Source of the DNA: Corynebacterium lowii
GTDB taxonomy: Bacteria; Actinomycetota; Actinomycetes; Mycobacteriales; Mycobacteriaceae
NCBI RefSeq assembly: GCF_001412085.1
Contig: NZ_LKEV01000003.1
Location: forward strand, 62,001 to 126,000
Reading direction: 5' to 3'
Length of the DNA: 64,000 nt
In this document: piece by piece, positions 7,265 through 16,072 of the stretch
How the letters are laid out: every line of letters begins with the position of its first letter
Numbering within the stretch: position 1 is the stretch's first letter
The notes under the pieces: model-generated
Databases searched by the model: none
Told to the model about the DNA's origin: nothing
Seen by the model: only the letters and a program-made list of their open reading frames with translations
Position numbers and translations under genes: made by a program

Positions 7265-10200
7265 TTAAGCCTTAAACACCTCGTTGAGCAGCTGCTCCTG
7301 CTCCGCCTGGTGCACCTTGGCGATACCCGTGGCGGTGGAGGACTGCGCGCGGCGGGAAATGCGGCGCATGGGCAGCAGATCCGGAATCAGCTCCGGCAGG
7401 TACTCGTGGAGGAAGGGCCACGGTCCCTGGTTGGCCGGTTCGTCCTGGCAGAACACGATCTCTTCTGCGTTGGGGTAGTGGGCGAAGGCCTCGCTAAGCC
7501 GGTTGAAGGGGATCGGGTGCAGCATCTCAAGGCGCACGATCGCCATATCGTCGCGGCCTTCCTTGGCGCGGCGCTTCTCCAAATCCCAATAGAGCTTGCC
7601 GGAGACCAAGAGAATGGTGCGCACCTTCTCCGTATCTCCCACCGCATTGCCGGAAAGATCCACCTTATTGGGATCGTTAATCACGGACTGGAAGGTGGTG
7701 ACCTCGGTGAAGTCCTCGGGCGCGGAAACCGCGGCCTTGTTACGCAGCATGGACTTCGGTGTGAATACCACCAGCGGGCGCTTCATGCTTCCCAGCGCGT
7801 GACGGCGCAGGAGGTGGAAGTGGTTGGCCGGGGTGGAGGGCTGGGCGATGGTCATGGAACCCTCGGCCGCCAACTGAAGGAAGCGCTCGATGCGAGCAGA
7901 AGAGTGGTCCGGCCCCTGGCCCTCATAGCCGTGCGGCAGCAGCAGCACCACGGAGGAGAGCTGGCCCCACTTGGCCTCACCGGAGGAAACGTACTCGTCA
8001 ATGATGGTCTGAGCACCGTTGGCGAAGTCACCGAACTGGGCCTCCCAGGCCACCAGGGCCTCGGGGTTACCCACGGAGTAGCCGTACTCGAAGCCCATGC
8101 CCGCGTATTCCGTGAGCGCGGAGTTGTACACCAGGAAGCGGCCGCCCTGTCCCTTGGCAGCGGCAAGGTCCGCCAGCGGATTGGCTTCCTGGCCGGTATT
8201 CGGGTCAAAGACTACGGCGTGGCGCTGGGTGAAGGTACCGCGGCGGGAATCCTCACCGGCCAGGCGCACGAGCTTGCCGGAGTTCGCCAGGGAGGAGAAG
8301 GCGATGAGCTCGGCCCAACCCCAGTCGATGCCTCCCTCGCGCACGGAGGTGGCGCGCTGCTGCGCCACCTTCTTCACGCGGCGGTGGAACTCAAAGTCAT
8401 CGCCCGGATTTGCATAGGCCTCACCGATCTCCACCAACTCGGAGCGGCTGATGGAGGTATCCAGGCCGCGGGTGAGCTCCTGGGAGGAAGCGATGCCGGT
8501 CTGCTCCTGGGCACCCTTCTTTTCTTCTTCCTTGACCTCGTTAAACACGGATTCCATCTGATCGTGGAAGTCGCGGGCGGCGGCCTCGGCCTCCTCGGAG
8601 TTGAGGTCGCCACGGCCCAAGAGGTCCTCGGTGTACTGGGCACGCACGGAGGGGCGGTTCTCGATCTGGGCGTACATCGTCGGCTGCGTCATCGAGGGGT
8701 CGTCGGCCTCGTTGTGGCCGCGGCGTCGATAGCAGATGAGGTCGATGAATACGTCCTTGCCAAAGCGGCGGCGGTACTCGGTGGCGAGGTGTCCCACCCA
8801 CACCACGGCCTCGGGGTCATCGCCATTGACGTGGAACACCGGGCAATCGTAGGCCTTGGCGAGGTCGGTGGAGTAGTAGGAGGAACGGCTGGAATCTGGG
8901 GTGGTGGTAAAGCCAATCTGGTTATTGACCACCACGTGCACCGTGCCGCCCACGGTATAACCGCGCAGCTGGGCAAGGTTGAGGGTTTCTTGAACGATAC
9001 CCAGGCCGGCGAAGGAGGCGTCGCCGTGCAGCATCAGCGGCATGACGGTGTAGCCATCCTCGCCCTTGTCCAGGATGTCCTGCTTGGCGCGGGCGATGCC
9101 CTCCATCACGGGGTCCACTGCCTCAAGGTGAGAGGGGTTGGCGGTGAGCGTGATCTTGATTTCGCCGTCGCCAAACATCTGGAGGTGGTGGCCCTCGGCG
9201 CCCAGGTGGTACTTCACGTCGCCGGAGCCACCGATCTGCCCCTGCTTCATGTTGCCCTCGAACTCGTTAAAGATCTGAGCCAGCGGCTTGCCCACGATGT
9301 TGAAGAGCACGTTGAGGCGGCCGCGGTGGGGCATACCGATAACAACTTCGTCGAGACCCTGGCCCGCGGCGGTGTCGATGGAGGAGTCCATGAGCGGGAT
9401 GAGGGATTCCGCGCCCTCCAGGGAGAAGCGCTTTTGGCCCACGTACTTGGTTTGCAGGAAGTTCTCAAAGGCCTCGGCGGCATTGAGCTTTTGCAGGATG
9501 TACTTCTGCTCCGCGGTGGTGGGCTTGGGCATACCGGCCTCCAAGCGATCCTGGAGCCAGTGGCGCTCATCATTGTCCATGATGTGCATGTACTCGGAGC
9601 CGACCTTGAGCGTGTAGGCGGCGCGCAGGCGCGAAAGCACCTCGCGCAGGGTCATGGTCTCCTTGCCACCGAAGCCACCCACGTTGAAGTGGCGGTCCAA
9701 ATCCCAGATGGTCAGGCCGTGGGATTCGATATTGAGGTCGCTGTGATCGGGCACGGGGAGCCCGGGCTGCTGCCAGTGCAGCGGGTTCGTGTCCGCGATG
9801 AGGTGGCCGCGGGAGCGGTAGGCCTCAATGAGCTGGATAACGCGGGTGTTCTTATCAATTCCCTGGTTGGGAACGTCCTGGGCCCAGCGCATCGGGGAGT
9901 AGGGGATACCCATGTCCGCGAAGATCTCGTCGTAGAACTCATCATCGACGAGGAGGCGGGACATCTCACGCAGGAACTCGCCGGATTCGGCGCCCTGGAT
10001 CACGCGGTGATCGTAGGTGGAGGTGATGGTCACGAGCTTGCCCACGCCCAATTCCGCGAGGCGATCGGTGGAAGCCCCGGCGAACTCGGCCGGGTAATCC
10101 ATCGCGCCCACGCCGATGATGGTGCCCTGCCCCTTGGTCAGGCGGGGAATGGAGTGGCGGGTGCCGATGCCACCGGGGTTGGTCAGGGAGATGGTCACGC

Positions 10201-11008
10201 CCTGGAAGTCATCCATCGTGAGCTTGTTCTTGCGCGAGCGGGCCACGATGTCCTCGTAGGAATCCAGGAACTCGCGGAAGGTCATCTTCTCCGTCTCCTT
10301 GATGGCCGCCACCACGAGGGCGCGGGAACCATCCTTTTGAGGCAGATCAATGGCCAGGCCGAGGTTGATGTGCTCCGGGTTCACCACGGTGGGCTTGCCC
10401 GCATCGTTGAGCTCGTAGCGCACATTCATCGCGGGGTGAATCTGGGTGGCCTTCACCAACGCCCAACCAATGATGTGGGTGAAAGAGATCTTGCCACCGC
10501 TGGTGCGACGCAGATGGTCATTAATAATGGCCCGGTTCTCGAACATGAGCCGGGCGGGCATATCGCGCACCGTGGTGGCCGTGGGAATCGTGAGGGATTC
10601 CTCCATGTTCTTGGCGATGGCCTTAAAGGTGCCCTTGAGCTGCGTGGCTCCGGCCTCCGGCAACTCCGCGATGTCCGCGAGCGGGGAGGAGGGCTTGGTG
10701 CGCACCGGCTTGGGGCGAGCGGGGGAACCAACGGGGGTGGAGGTCTTGCTGCTCTCCGGGGCCATGACCGCGCGCTCGTTGCTCTGCGGAGCAGGAGCGG
10801 ATTGCGCGGAGGCGGTGGAGGTAGTGGCAGCCGGTGCGGACGCGGCCGAATCTGATTGAGGCTCGGCAGCCGGGGTGGAGGAGGTAGCGCCCTGGTTGGA
10901 GAAAAGATCGCGCCATTCCTGGGCCACGGATTGCGGATCCTTCTGCCACTGCTGGTACATCTGATCGACCAGCCATTGATTTTGGCCGAAGTTGTTAGCG
11001 CTGCTCAC
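7265..11008 (-). CDS. odhA: 2-oxoglutarate dehydrogenase, fused E2 catalytic and E1 domains
   Basis: 1247 aa. After an Ala/Ser/Pro-rich linker (about 30-120), residues 125-345 form an E2 succinyltransferase core ([29 protein letters not shown], catalytic YDHRVIQG at about 333). Residues 370-1247 form the thiamin-diphosphate E1 dehydrogenase ([69 protein letters not shown]). No lipoyl domain is present, as expected for the actinobacterial enzyme, which by family knowledge works in a mixed complex using the lipoyl domains of the pyruvate dehydrogenase E2. It makes succinyl-CoA in the TCA cycle. Start is GTG 11006-11008, with GAGG about 15 nt upstream. Confidence 0.98.
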   Translation of the reverse strand: MSSANNFGQNQWLVDQMYQQWQKDPQSVAQEWRDLFSNQGATSSTPAAEPQSDSAASAPAATTSTASAQSAPAPQSNERAVMAPESSKTSTPVGSPARPKPVRTKPSSPLADIAELPEAGATQLKGTFKAIAKNMEESLTIPTATTVRDMPARLMFENRAIINDHLRRTSGGKISFTHIIGWALVKATQIHPAMNVRYELNDAGKPTVVNPEHINLGLAIDLPQKDGSRALVVAAIKETEKMTFREFLDSYEDIVARSRKNKLTMDDFQGVTISLTNPGGIGTRHSIPRLTKGQGTIIGVGAMDYPAEFAGASTDRLAELGVGKLVTITSTYDHRVIQGAESGEFLREMSRLLVDDEFYDEIFADMGIPYSPMRWAQDVPNQGIDKNTRVIQLIEAYRSRGHLIADTNPLHWQQPGLPVPDHSDLNIESHGLTIWDLDRHFNVGGFGGKETMTLREVLSRLRAAYTLKVGSEYMHIMDNDERHWLQDRLEAGMPKPTTAEQKYILQKLNAAEAFENFLQTKYVGQKRFSLEGAESLIPLMDSSIDTAAGQGLDEVVIGMPHRGRLNVLFNIVGKPLAQIFNEFEGNMKQGQIGGSGDVKYHLGAEGHHLQMFGDGEIKITLTANPSHLEAVDPVMEGIARAKQDILDKGEDGYTVMPLMLHGDASFAGLGIVQETLNLAQLRGYTVGGTVHVVVNNQIGFTTTPDSSRSSYYSTDLAKAYDCPVFHVNGDDPEAVVWVGHLATEYRRRFGKDVFIDLICYRRRGHNEADDPSMTQPTMYAQIENRPSVRAQYTEDLLGRGDLNSEEAEAAARDFHDQMESVFNEVKEEEKKGAQEQTGIASSQELTRGLDTSISRSELVEIGEAYANPGDDFEFHRRVKKVAQQRATSVREGGIDWGWAELIAFSSLANSGKLVRLAGEDSRRGTFTQRHAVVFDPNTGQEANPLADLAAAKGQGGRFLVYNSALTEYAGMGFEYGYSVGNPEALVAWEAQFGDFANGAQTIIDEYVSSGEAKWGQLSSVVLLLPHGYEGQGPDHSSARIERFLQLAAEGSMTIAQPSTPANHFHLLRRHALGSMKRPLVVFTPKSMLRNKAAVSAPEDFTEVTTFQSVINDPNKVDLSGNAVGDTEKVRTILLVSGKLYWDLEKRRAKEGRDDMAIVRLEMLHPIPFNRLSEAFAHYPNAEEIVFCQDEPANQGPWPFLHEYLPELIPDLLPMRRISRRAQSSTATGIAKVHQAEQEQLLNEVFKA

Positions 11009-11140
11009 GGCAGTTACTCGCCTCGTTTCCTTTGGTGGGTTGTCATCGCGTACTCGACTTTAACCGTCTACTGTAATCATCTTCGAATATCTCTGGGTGC
11101 TCCCCCAGGATACGCACGTCATACAGGATATGCTGTTACC

Positions 11141-11160
11141 CCCGAATGTGGGGGTTCGGG
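11141..11160 (-). terminator. Hairpin between the EcsC-like gene and odhA
   Basis: CCCGAA (11141-11146) pairs with TTCGGG (11155-11160) around an 8-nt loop, just downstream (minus strand) of the gene ending at 11172. There is no T tract, so it is a weak terminator candidate. Confidence 0.35.
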
Positions 11161-11171
11161 TCGTGAGATTT

Positions 11172-11840
11172 TTACGTTTTAAGCTCCCCCATAGCCTCGC
11201 GGGTGTGGCGGATCATCCGCTTGGCTATCTTGCGATTGGCGATGAGCCCCACCGCCGCACCAATGCCGAAGGGCATGAGCTTGCCGAGCCACGCCCCGGC
11301 CATGCGCTTGGTGGTGCGATTGAGCACGGTGCGCAGCAGCCGATTATTGATATTGCCAAGGGCGGACCCAGAAAGCCGGGATACGCTGGGAACGGAGAGC
11401 TTATCGACGCCCGAGGGCAACAGGACATCAACGACGGCGGTGCCCGAGCTTCCCAGCAGGCACATCATCACGATCATGCGGCGGCGCTCGGGGTCCCGCA
11501 CGTCTACGCCCTGGGCATAGGCGCTTGCCACGGAGTAAAAGGCGGCGGCGTCGAGAAATACGAGGGATTCCGCGCTGATGGCGGCGGCCCCGGTGAAGAG
11601 GCCTACGCCGGGAATGGCGGAGGCGCCGCCGGCCGAGGCTCCGGAGCCGGTGACCAGGCGGAGGAAGTGCTTGTCCAGCCGGTCCTGAAGGTCCTCGGGG
11701 GAGGCGTCGGGATGCTGGCGGCGCAGCCGCTCCACGTAGGCTTCGATGGTGGAGGCCTGAATCCGCACGGCGCGGTCGAGCCCCTTGACGAGCGCACGCG
11801 CGGTGGGATTGCGGGGCATGGAAGTATCGGGGGTGTTCAT
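11172..11840 (-). CDS. Membrane-associated protein, possibly EcsC family
   Basis: 222 aa from ATG 11838-11840. The centre has a glycine-rich hydrophobic stretch (SAIPGVGLFTGAAAISAESLVFLDAAAFYSVASAYA), then VDVRDPERRRMIVMMCLLG and a second hydrophobic patch near the C-terminus (FGIGAAVGLIANRKIAKRMIR). The layout resembles EcsC-family proteins of unknown biochemical role; I rate that match as moderate. The start is set by a TCAT junction: its ATG overlaps the stop codon of the aroE-like gene (ATGA), implying coupled translation. A longer frame upstream only overlaps the aroE-like gene and is not credible. Confidence 0.75.
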   Translation of the reverse strand: MNTPDTSMPRNPTARALVKGLDRAVRIQASTIEAYVERLRRQHPDASPEDLQDRLDKHFLRLVTGSGASAGGASAIPGVGLFTGAAAISAESLVFLDAAAFYSVASAYAQGVDVRDPERRRMIVMMCLLGSSGTAVVDVLLPSGVDKLSVPSVSRLSGSALGNINNRLLRTVLNRTTKRMAGAWLGKLMPFGIGAAVGLIANRKIAKRMIRHTREAMGELKT

Positions 11841-12664
11841 GCGTGGTCCTCCTGTGCGTAGTTTTCGGCGGCCTGTACCTGCTCGGGGGTAGGGGTAACG
11901 CCGGTATAAAGGGCGAACTGCTCCGCAGCCTGTAGGGCGATGATCTCGCCACCGTTGATGATGGGAAGGTCTAGTTCGCGGGCTCGGCGCACCAACGGGG
12001 TGAGAACGGGCGAGGCCACGACGTCGCACACGGCGCGAGCGCGGGAGAGCTCGGCGTCGCTAAAGGCTTGAACGTCCTCGTCCGCCCCGCTCATTCCCAG
12101 GGGCGTGACATTGACGAGGAAGGCGGCATCCTGCGGCACCTCCGTGGAAAACTCCCAATTCAAGCGGGAGGCCAGGGCGGAACCGGTCATGTGATTGCGG
12201 GCCACGATGGTGCCTTGGAAACCGAGATCGGCAAGGGCGGTGGCCACGGCTGAGGCCATTCCCCCAGAGCCGCGCAGCGCCACGGGGAGGGCGGGATCAA
12301 TCTGGTGCGATTCCACGAGGGAGCGCACGGCGATGTAGTCCGTGTTATAGCCGGTGAGGCGGCCGTTCTCGTTCACGATGGTGTTCACGGATTGGAGGCG
12401 CTGCGCGGAGGCGTCGAGGGCGTCGATCAGGGGGATAACCTCCTGCTTATACGGCATGGAGACCCCGGCCCCGCGAATACCCAGGCCCCGAATACCCACC
12501 ACGGCTGCGGTGATGTCCTCCGGGGCAAAGGACTTATAAAGATAGTTCAGGCCTAGCTGGGCATAAAGCCAGTTATGAAAGCGCACTCCGTGGTTGGAGG
12601 GGCGGGCGGCCAACGAGACGCAGAGCGTGGTATCGCGGTCAACGAGATTTACCATAAACACCAC
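11837..12664 (-). CDS. aroE: Shikimate dehydrogenase-like oxidoreductase
   Basis: 275 aa. It has the AroE layout: substrate domain to about 105, then a Rossmann domain. The catalytic lysine is in GAGVSMPYK and the paired aspartate in GYNTDY. The N-terminal motif reads CVSLAARPSNHGVRFHN instead of the usual G-x-P-x-x-H-S-x-S-P, and the dinucleotide loop is GSGGMASAVATAL. It may reduce dehydroshikimate or a related quinate-type substrate. A more canonical shikimate dehydrogenase could exist elsewhere in the genome. ATG starts at 12662-12664; the next gene overlaps its stop by 4 nt. Confidence 0.8.
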   Translation of the reverse strand: MVFMVNLVDRDTTLCVSLAARPSNHGVRFHNWLYAQLGLNYLYKSFAPEDITAAVVGIRGLGIRGAGVSMPYKQEVIPLIDALDASAQRLQSVNTIVNENGRLTGYNTDYIAVRSLVESHQIDPALPVALRGSGGMASAVATALADLGFQGTIVARNHMTGSALASRLNWEFSTEVPQDAAFLVNVTPLGMSGADEDVQAFSDAELSRARAVCDVVASPVLTPLVRRARELDLPIINGGEIIALQAAEQFALYTGVTPTPEQVQAAENYAQEDHA

Positions 12665-12763
12665 CGTAGAACATCACCGGGACACCGCGCATGAACTGGG
12701 CGAATGTCGGTGACGGGCGAGGGGCGCGCGGCGCGGCTAGGCTAGGGCGTGTTCATTTCCTTG

Positions 12764-12785
12764 TCGTTGGGAAGTCGTTGGGAAG
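12764..12785 (+). repeat. 11-bp tandem duplication in a leader
   Basis: TCGTTGGGAAG occurs twice end to end (12764-12774 and 12775-12785), 12 nt before ATG 12798. The second copy extends to GGGAAGG and is the likely ribosome binding site; the first is a duplicate of it. Confidence 0.7.
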
Positions 12786-12797
12786 GTACGCAAGATC

Positions 12798-13583
12798 ATG
12801 AGCTTCTTTGAGGACATCGCCGCTGCTCTCGATTCCGATGGCATCGAAGCCCGCGTGGGTGGTGAGGTGTTGTTCGTCCCCATCACCTCCGAGGTGGAGA
12901 TTCAGTTCGTAGAAATTGACGCCCTCCTGCCTGCTGCGAACGTCTATATCGCCGCCGCCGATGTGGACGAGGACGACGAGGATTTCGAGGCTGTCTTGGT
13001 TTCTGTGGTGTTCTCCGTGGAGGATGCCGTGGCCACGGTGGCGCATCACATCGCCACCGATCAGGTGGTGACCGTGCTGCGCGATCTGCTCGAAGGTACC
13101 GATGAGCGGATTAGCGACCTGGATTTTTATCAGGATGCCCTGGAACCCAACCTCGTGCGCGCCGAGGTGGCGGAGAACTCCGAGGTGCAGGTGTTCGTGG
13201 AGCTTATCGACGGCCACCCCACCGCCCGGGTGAGCTTTATCAGCGCGGGGGAAACCTTTGATGACCTGGTAGATCAGGCCATTGACGAGCTCTGGGAATC
13301 GGATGGCCACGCCATGCTTTCCGAGGAGGATCGCCAGCGCCTCTTTAGCGATCTGAGCGAGGGAGCCGATCTGGGCGGCGAGGAGATTTTGGAGCTGGGT
13401 GAGTTCACCGACTTTGACAAGCTCTTCGACGTGCTTTCCCTGGCCGCTGACCAGGCGGAAAGCTGGGAAGAACAGCTCCTGCCTTTTGACGAGGATGACT
13501 ATGAGGAGCCGGAGATTTACGATCCGGCAGACGGCGATATTGACGAGGCCGATGAGGCTGAGGCCGAGGGGGAAGAAGAATAG
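12798..13583 (+). CDS. Highly acidic conserved hypothetical protein (YbjN-like)
   Basis: 261 aa with a very high Asp/Glu content, especially DVDEDDEDFE near residue 60 and a tail from about 225 that is almost entirely acidic. Two weakly related halves (about 1-100 and 110-210) suggest a YbjN-like alpha/beta fold. There is no signal peptide or membrane segment, so it is cytoplasmic. Its function is not recognised. ATG 12798 follows GGGAAGG. Its TAG stop (13581-13583) overlaps the proposed ATA start of the nucleoside hydrolase, so the two are probably translated together. Confidence 0.8.
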   Translation: MSFFEDIAAALDSDGIEARVGGEVLFVPITSEVEIQFVEIDALLPAANVYIAAADVDEDDEDFEAVLVSVVFSVEDAVATVAHHIATDQVVTVLRDLLEGTDERISDLDFYQDALEPNLVRAEVAENSEVQVFVELIDGHPTARVSFISAGETFDDLVDQAIDELWESDGHAMLSEEDRQRLFSDLSEGADLGGEEILELGEFTDFDKLFDVLSLAADQAESWEEQLLPFDEDDYEEPEIYDPADGDIDEADEAEAEGEEE

Positions 13584-14518
13584 TTCCCCAGGTTCTCCTC
13601 GATTGCGATACCGGCATAGACGATTCCCTCGCCCTGATCTATGCGTCGGCGCTGCACCTGGCCGGTGAAATAGAGCTGTGTGGGGTTACCTGCACGGCGG
13701 GAAATACCACCGCGCAACAGGCGGCGAGCAACAGCAGATATGTGTTGAGCCGCTGCGGCATAACGGATATTCCGGTGGTGGCGGGGGAACCCGGCCCCCT
13801 GGAAGTAGAGCTGGTAACCACCCCGGAAACCCACGGCCTCACCGGCCTGGGATACCTCCAGGCCTCGCCGGAGCCTCCGCTAGAACCCTCGCAAGAATGG
13901 CGCGATCTGTGGGAGCGCCACCCACAGGCACACGTGATCGTGCTCGGGCCAGCCACGCACCTGGCCCTGTGGGGCGCGTGGCCCGAGGCCACACTCATGG
14001 GCGGGGCATACCTCTATCCGGGTAATACCACCCCCACGGCTGAATGGAACTCCTGGGTAGATCCCCACGCGGCAAAGAGGGCCTTTGCCCAGGCGCGAGA
14101 GCCCATCACGGTGTGTTCGCTGGGGGTAACGGAGCGTTTTACCCTCGATCCGGATTCCCTGGGCGCATTGATAGAAGCACTGGGGGAGGTGCCCATAGCG
14201 CGGGAGTTGCCCGAGCTGCTCCGTTTTTATTTTGAGTTTCACCGAGACCAGGGGGAGGGCTACCTAGCCCAGATCCATGATCTTTTCACCTGCATGATCG
14301 CGCTCGGAAAAGTGGACTTTGAGGCCACCGCCGCCAGAGTGGACGTGGAGGCCGATTCCGCCTTGCTCCGAGGCACCACGGTGGCCGATTTACGCGGGCA
14401 CTGGCAGGGCAAGCCCAATGCCCTCTTGGTGCGGGAAGCCGATGTGCAGGGTGGGCACCGGGAATTATTGCGCGCTGCTGCGTTATTGCGGGAGCAGTGG
14501 GATAAGCGGGAGAAATAG
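13580..14518 (+). CDS. Inosine-uridine-type nucleoside hydrolase with apparent ATA start
   Basis: 312 aa if translation starts at ATA 13580-13582. The frame opens IVPQVLLDCDTGIDDSLALIY, giving the calcium-binding DxDxGxDD motif that nucleoside hydrolases carry at their N-terminus; VTCTAGNTT and the family-typical length agree. The enzyme cleaves a nucleoside to base and ribose. No ATG, GTG or TTG exists between the upstream in-frame TGA and GTG 13742, and starting at 13742 would delete the catalytic motif. ATA overlaps the TAG of the preceding gene (ATAG), with GAGGGGGAAG about 7 nt upstream. The ECF transporter genes follow. Confidence 0.85.
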   Translation: MVPQVLLDCDTGIDDSLALIYASALHLAGEIELCGVTCTAGNTTAQQAASNSRYVLSRCGITDIPVVAGEPGPLEVELVTTPETHGLTGLGYLQASPEPPLEPSQEWRDLWERHPQAHVIVLGPATHLALWGAWPEATLMGGAYLYPGNTTPTAEWNSWVDPHAAKRAFAQAREPITVCSLGVTERFTLDPDSLGALIEALGEVPIARELPELLRFYFEFHRDQGEGYLAQIHDLFTCMIALGKVDFEATAARVDVEADSALLRGTTVADLRGHWQGKPNALLVREADVQGGHRELLRAAALLREQWDKREK

Positions 14519-14589
14519 GCCGACTACCGGCGCCGCAGTGTTAGTATTTTTTCCGAAAATGCTACCCCGGCCGAGGTGACATAGGTTAT

Positions 14590-14607
14590 AGGGGTGCTCT
14601 TGCCCCT
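14590..14607 (+). promoter_or_regulatory. Leader hairpin before the ECF S-component gene
   Basis: AGGGG (14590-14594) pairs with CCCCT (14603-14607) around an 8-nt loop, ending just upstream of the CCAAGGAG ribosome binding site. TATAGG-like sequence overlaps its left side. It does not resemble a riboswitch class that I can recognise. Confidence 0.25.
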
Positions 14608-14625
14608 GCCCCAAGGAGTTTTCCT

Positions 14626-15363
14626 ATGAGCCTGTCACGCCGTTTTCTTGCCGCCTTTGGCGTTATCTGTATCGTTGGCACCTGGCTTTATTTGGTATTT
14701 GCGCGTCCGGTTGATTGGGAATCGGTGGGTGGTTCCACCCCGGCGCTTATTACGCTGGCCGGATATATCGGCGGGGCGCTGGCTCTTCTTGCCGCTACCT
14801 TGCCCTCTATTCCGGTGCGCACGGTATCGCTGATTCCTATGGCCCTGGTGCTCAATATCGTGGTGGGGGAGATCGTGGGCAGTATCGGGGTGCCCCTGTA
14901 CCTCGATTCCCTGGGCACCATCCTCATCGCGGCGTTGGCCGGCCCGCTGGTTGGTCTGGCCACGGGCACGCTGAGTTCCGTGGTGTGGGGCCTACTCAAT
15001 CCCGCGGCCTTGCCCTTCGCGGCGGTGAGCGCGCTCGTCGGCGGCTTCGGCGGCTGGTTGATTTCCCGAGGCGCTTTGCAGCGGTGGTGGACCCTGGTGG
15101 CGTCGGGAGCCGTGCTGGGCATTGTGTGCGGCATGGTGTCTGCGCCGGTGGCGGCTTTTGTGTACGGCGGTACGGCGGGCGTGGGCACGGGAGCGCTGGT
15201 ATCGGCCTTCCGTGCGATGGGCAATAGCCTGCTCAGCGCGGTTACCTTGCAATCTTTCCTCTCTGATCCCCTAGATAAGATCATCGTTTTTGCTCTGGTG
15301 CGGCAGACCTTGGGGATCTTGCCCAAGCGCACTCTCGCGGGGCTGCGGGGCGAGGATGTCTGA
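14626..15363 (+). CDS. ECF transporter substrate-binding (S) component
   Basis: 245 aa, almost wholly hydrophobic with about 6-7 membrane helices. The segment VPLYLDSLGTILIAALAGPLVGLATG and the later GLLNPAALPFAAVSALVGG carry the glycine/alanine-rich helices expected of an energy-coupling-factor S component, which captures a vitamin-like solute and topples with EcfT. CAAGGAG precedes ATG 14626. T and A genes follow with overlaps of 8 and 4 nt, making a self-contained importer. The neighbouring nucleoside hydrolase suggests a nucleoside or nucleoside-like ligand; the actual substrate is unknown. Confidence 0.85.
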   Translation: MSLSRRFLAAFGVICIVGTWLYLVFARPVDWESVGGSTPALITLAGYIGGALALLAATLPSIPVRTVSLIPMALVLNIVVGEIVGSIGVPLYLDSLGTILIAALAGPLVGLATGTLSSVVWGLLNPAALPFAAVSALVGGFGGWLISRGALQRWWTLVASGAVLGIVCGMVSAPVAAFVYGGTAGVGTGALVSAFRAMGNSLLSAVTLQSFLSDPLDKIIVFALVRQTLGILPKRTLAGLRGEDV

Positions 15364-16072
15364 GGCCACGCCTGCGGGGAAGAGCCCACATCCCTTTACC
15401 AGCCTCTCTCTCGCGGCGAGCGCCTGGATACTCGTGGTGGGACTCAATTCCCCGTGGGTATCGGGCTGCGTGGTGGCCCTGGCGTGGGCCTTGAGCGCGG
15501 CGCGACACCCCGCGTGGCGAGTACCCGCGTGGAGCCTGGGCCTGAGCGCCCCGGTGGCGGCGTCCATGCTGATTATTCACGCCCCGCATGGGCACAATTC
15601 CATCGCACCGCTGCTTACTAGCGACGGCCTCGTGGTGGCGGCTGTGCTGTCCCTGCGCTTCTTGGCGCTCGTGACGGCCGTGGTGGCAGCGGTGGCCTCC
15701 TTTCGCGTGGCGGACCTTGCCAAAGCCTTGCAGGGGGCGGGCGTGGTGGCCTCCTTGGGATACGTGGTGGGGGCGACCCTGCAACTGGCCCCGGAGGTGC
15801 GGGTGGTGGCTCGGAAGATACGGCAGGCTAATGACTTAGCCGGGCGCTCCACGAAAGGGCTGGCGGTGATTCCCCGGGTGGTTCTGCCATTGATAACCCA
15901 GGTGGTCAGCGGTGCGGTGCGCCGCGCGGACACCCTAGAGACCATTGGGGTGGGGCTGCCCGGTGCGCGCACGGTGCTGCGGCCGGTTCCCGACTCCACA
16001 GGGCAGCGGCTGGTGCGCTGGCTCATTCCGCTGCTCTGCGTGATGATCGTGATAGCAAAGGTGGCGCTGTGA
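15356..16072 (+). CDS. ECF transporter transmembrane (T) component
   Basis: 238 aa from ATG 15356, which lies inside the last codons of the S gene. Four to five membrane helices are followed by a cytoplasmic region with APEVRVVARKIRQANDLAGRSTK and GAVRRADTLETIGVGLPGARTVL, matching the two Ala-Arg-x coupling helices of EcfT that contact the ATPases. The last helix (LIPLLCVMIVIAKVAL) ends the protein. It links the S component to the double ATPase encoded by the next gene, whose GTG overlaps its stop codon (GTGA). Confidence 0.85.
   Translation: MSEATPAGKSPHPFTSLSLAASAWILVVGLNSPWVSGCVVALAWALSAARHPAWRVPAWSLGLSAPVAASMLIIHAPHGHNSIAPLLTSDGLVVAAVLSLRFLALVTAVVAAVASFRVADLAKALQGAGVVASLGYVVGATLQLAPEVRVVARKIRQANDLAGRSTKGLAVIPRVVLPLITQVVSGAVRRADTLETIGVGLPGARTVLRPVPDSTGQRLVRWLIPLLCVMIVIAKVAL

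Noticed and set aside
7310..10855. 1181-codon plus-strand open frame antisense to odhA
   Set aside because: It is a codon-bias shadow of odhA; odhA matches its family along the full length.
14519..14625. preQ1 or TPP riboswitch in front of the ECF S gene
   Set aside because: Neither consensus could be found; only a short generic hairpin is present.
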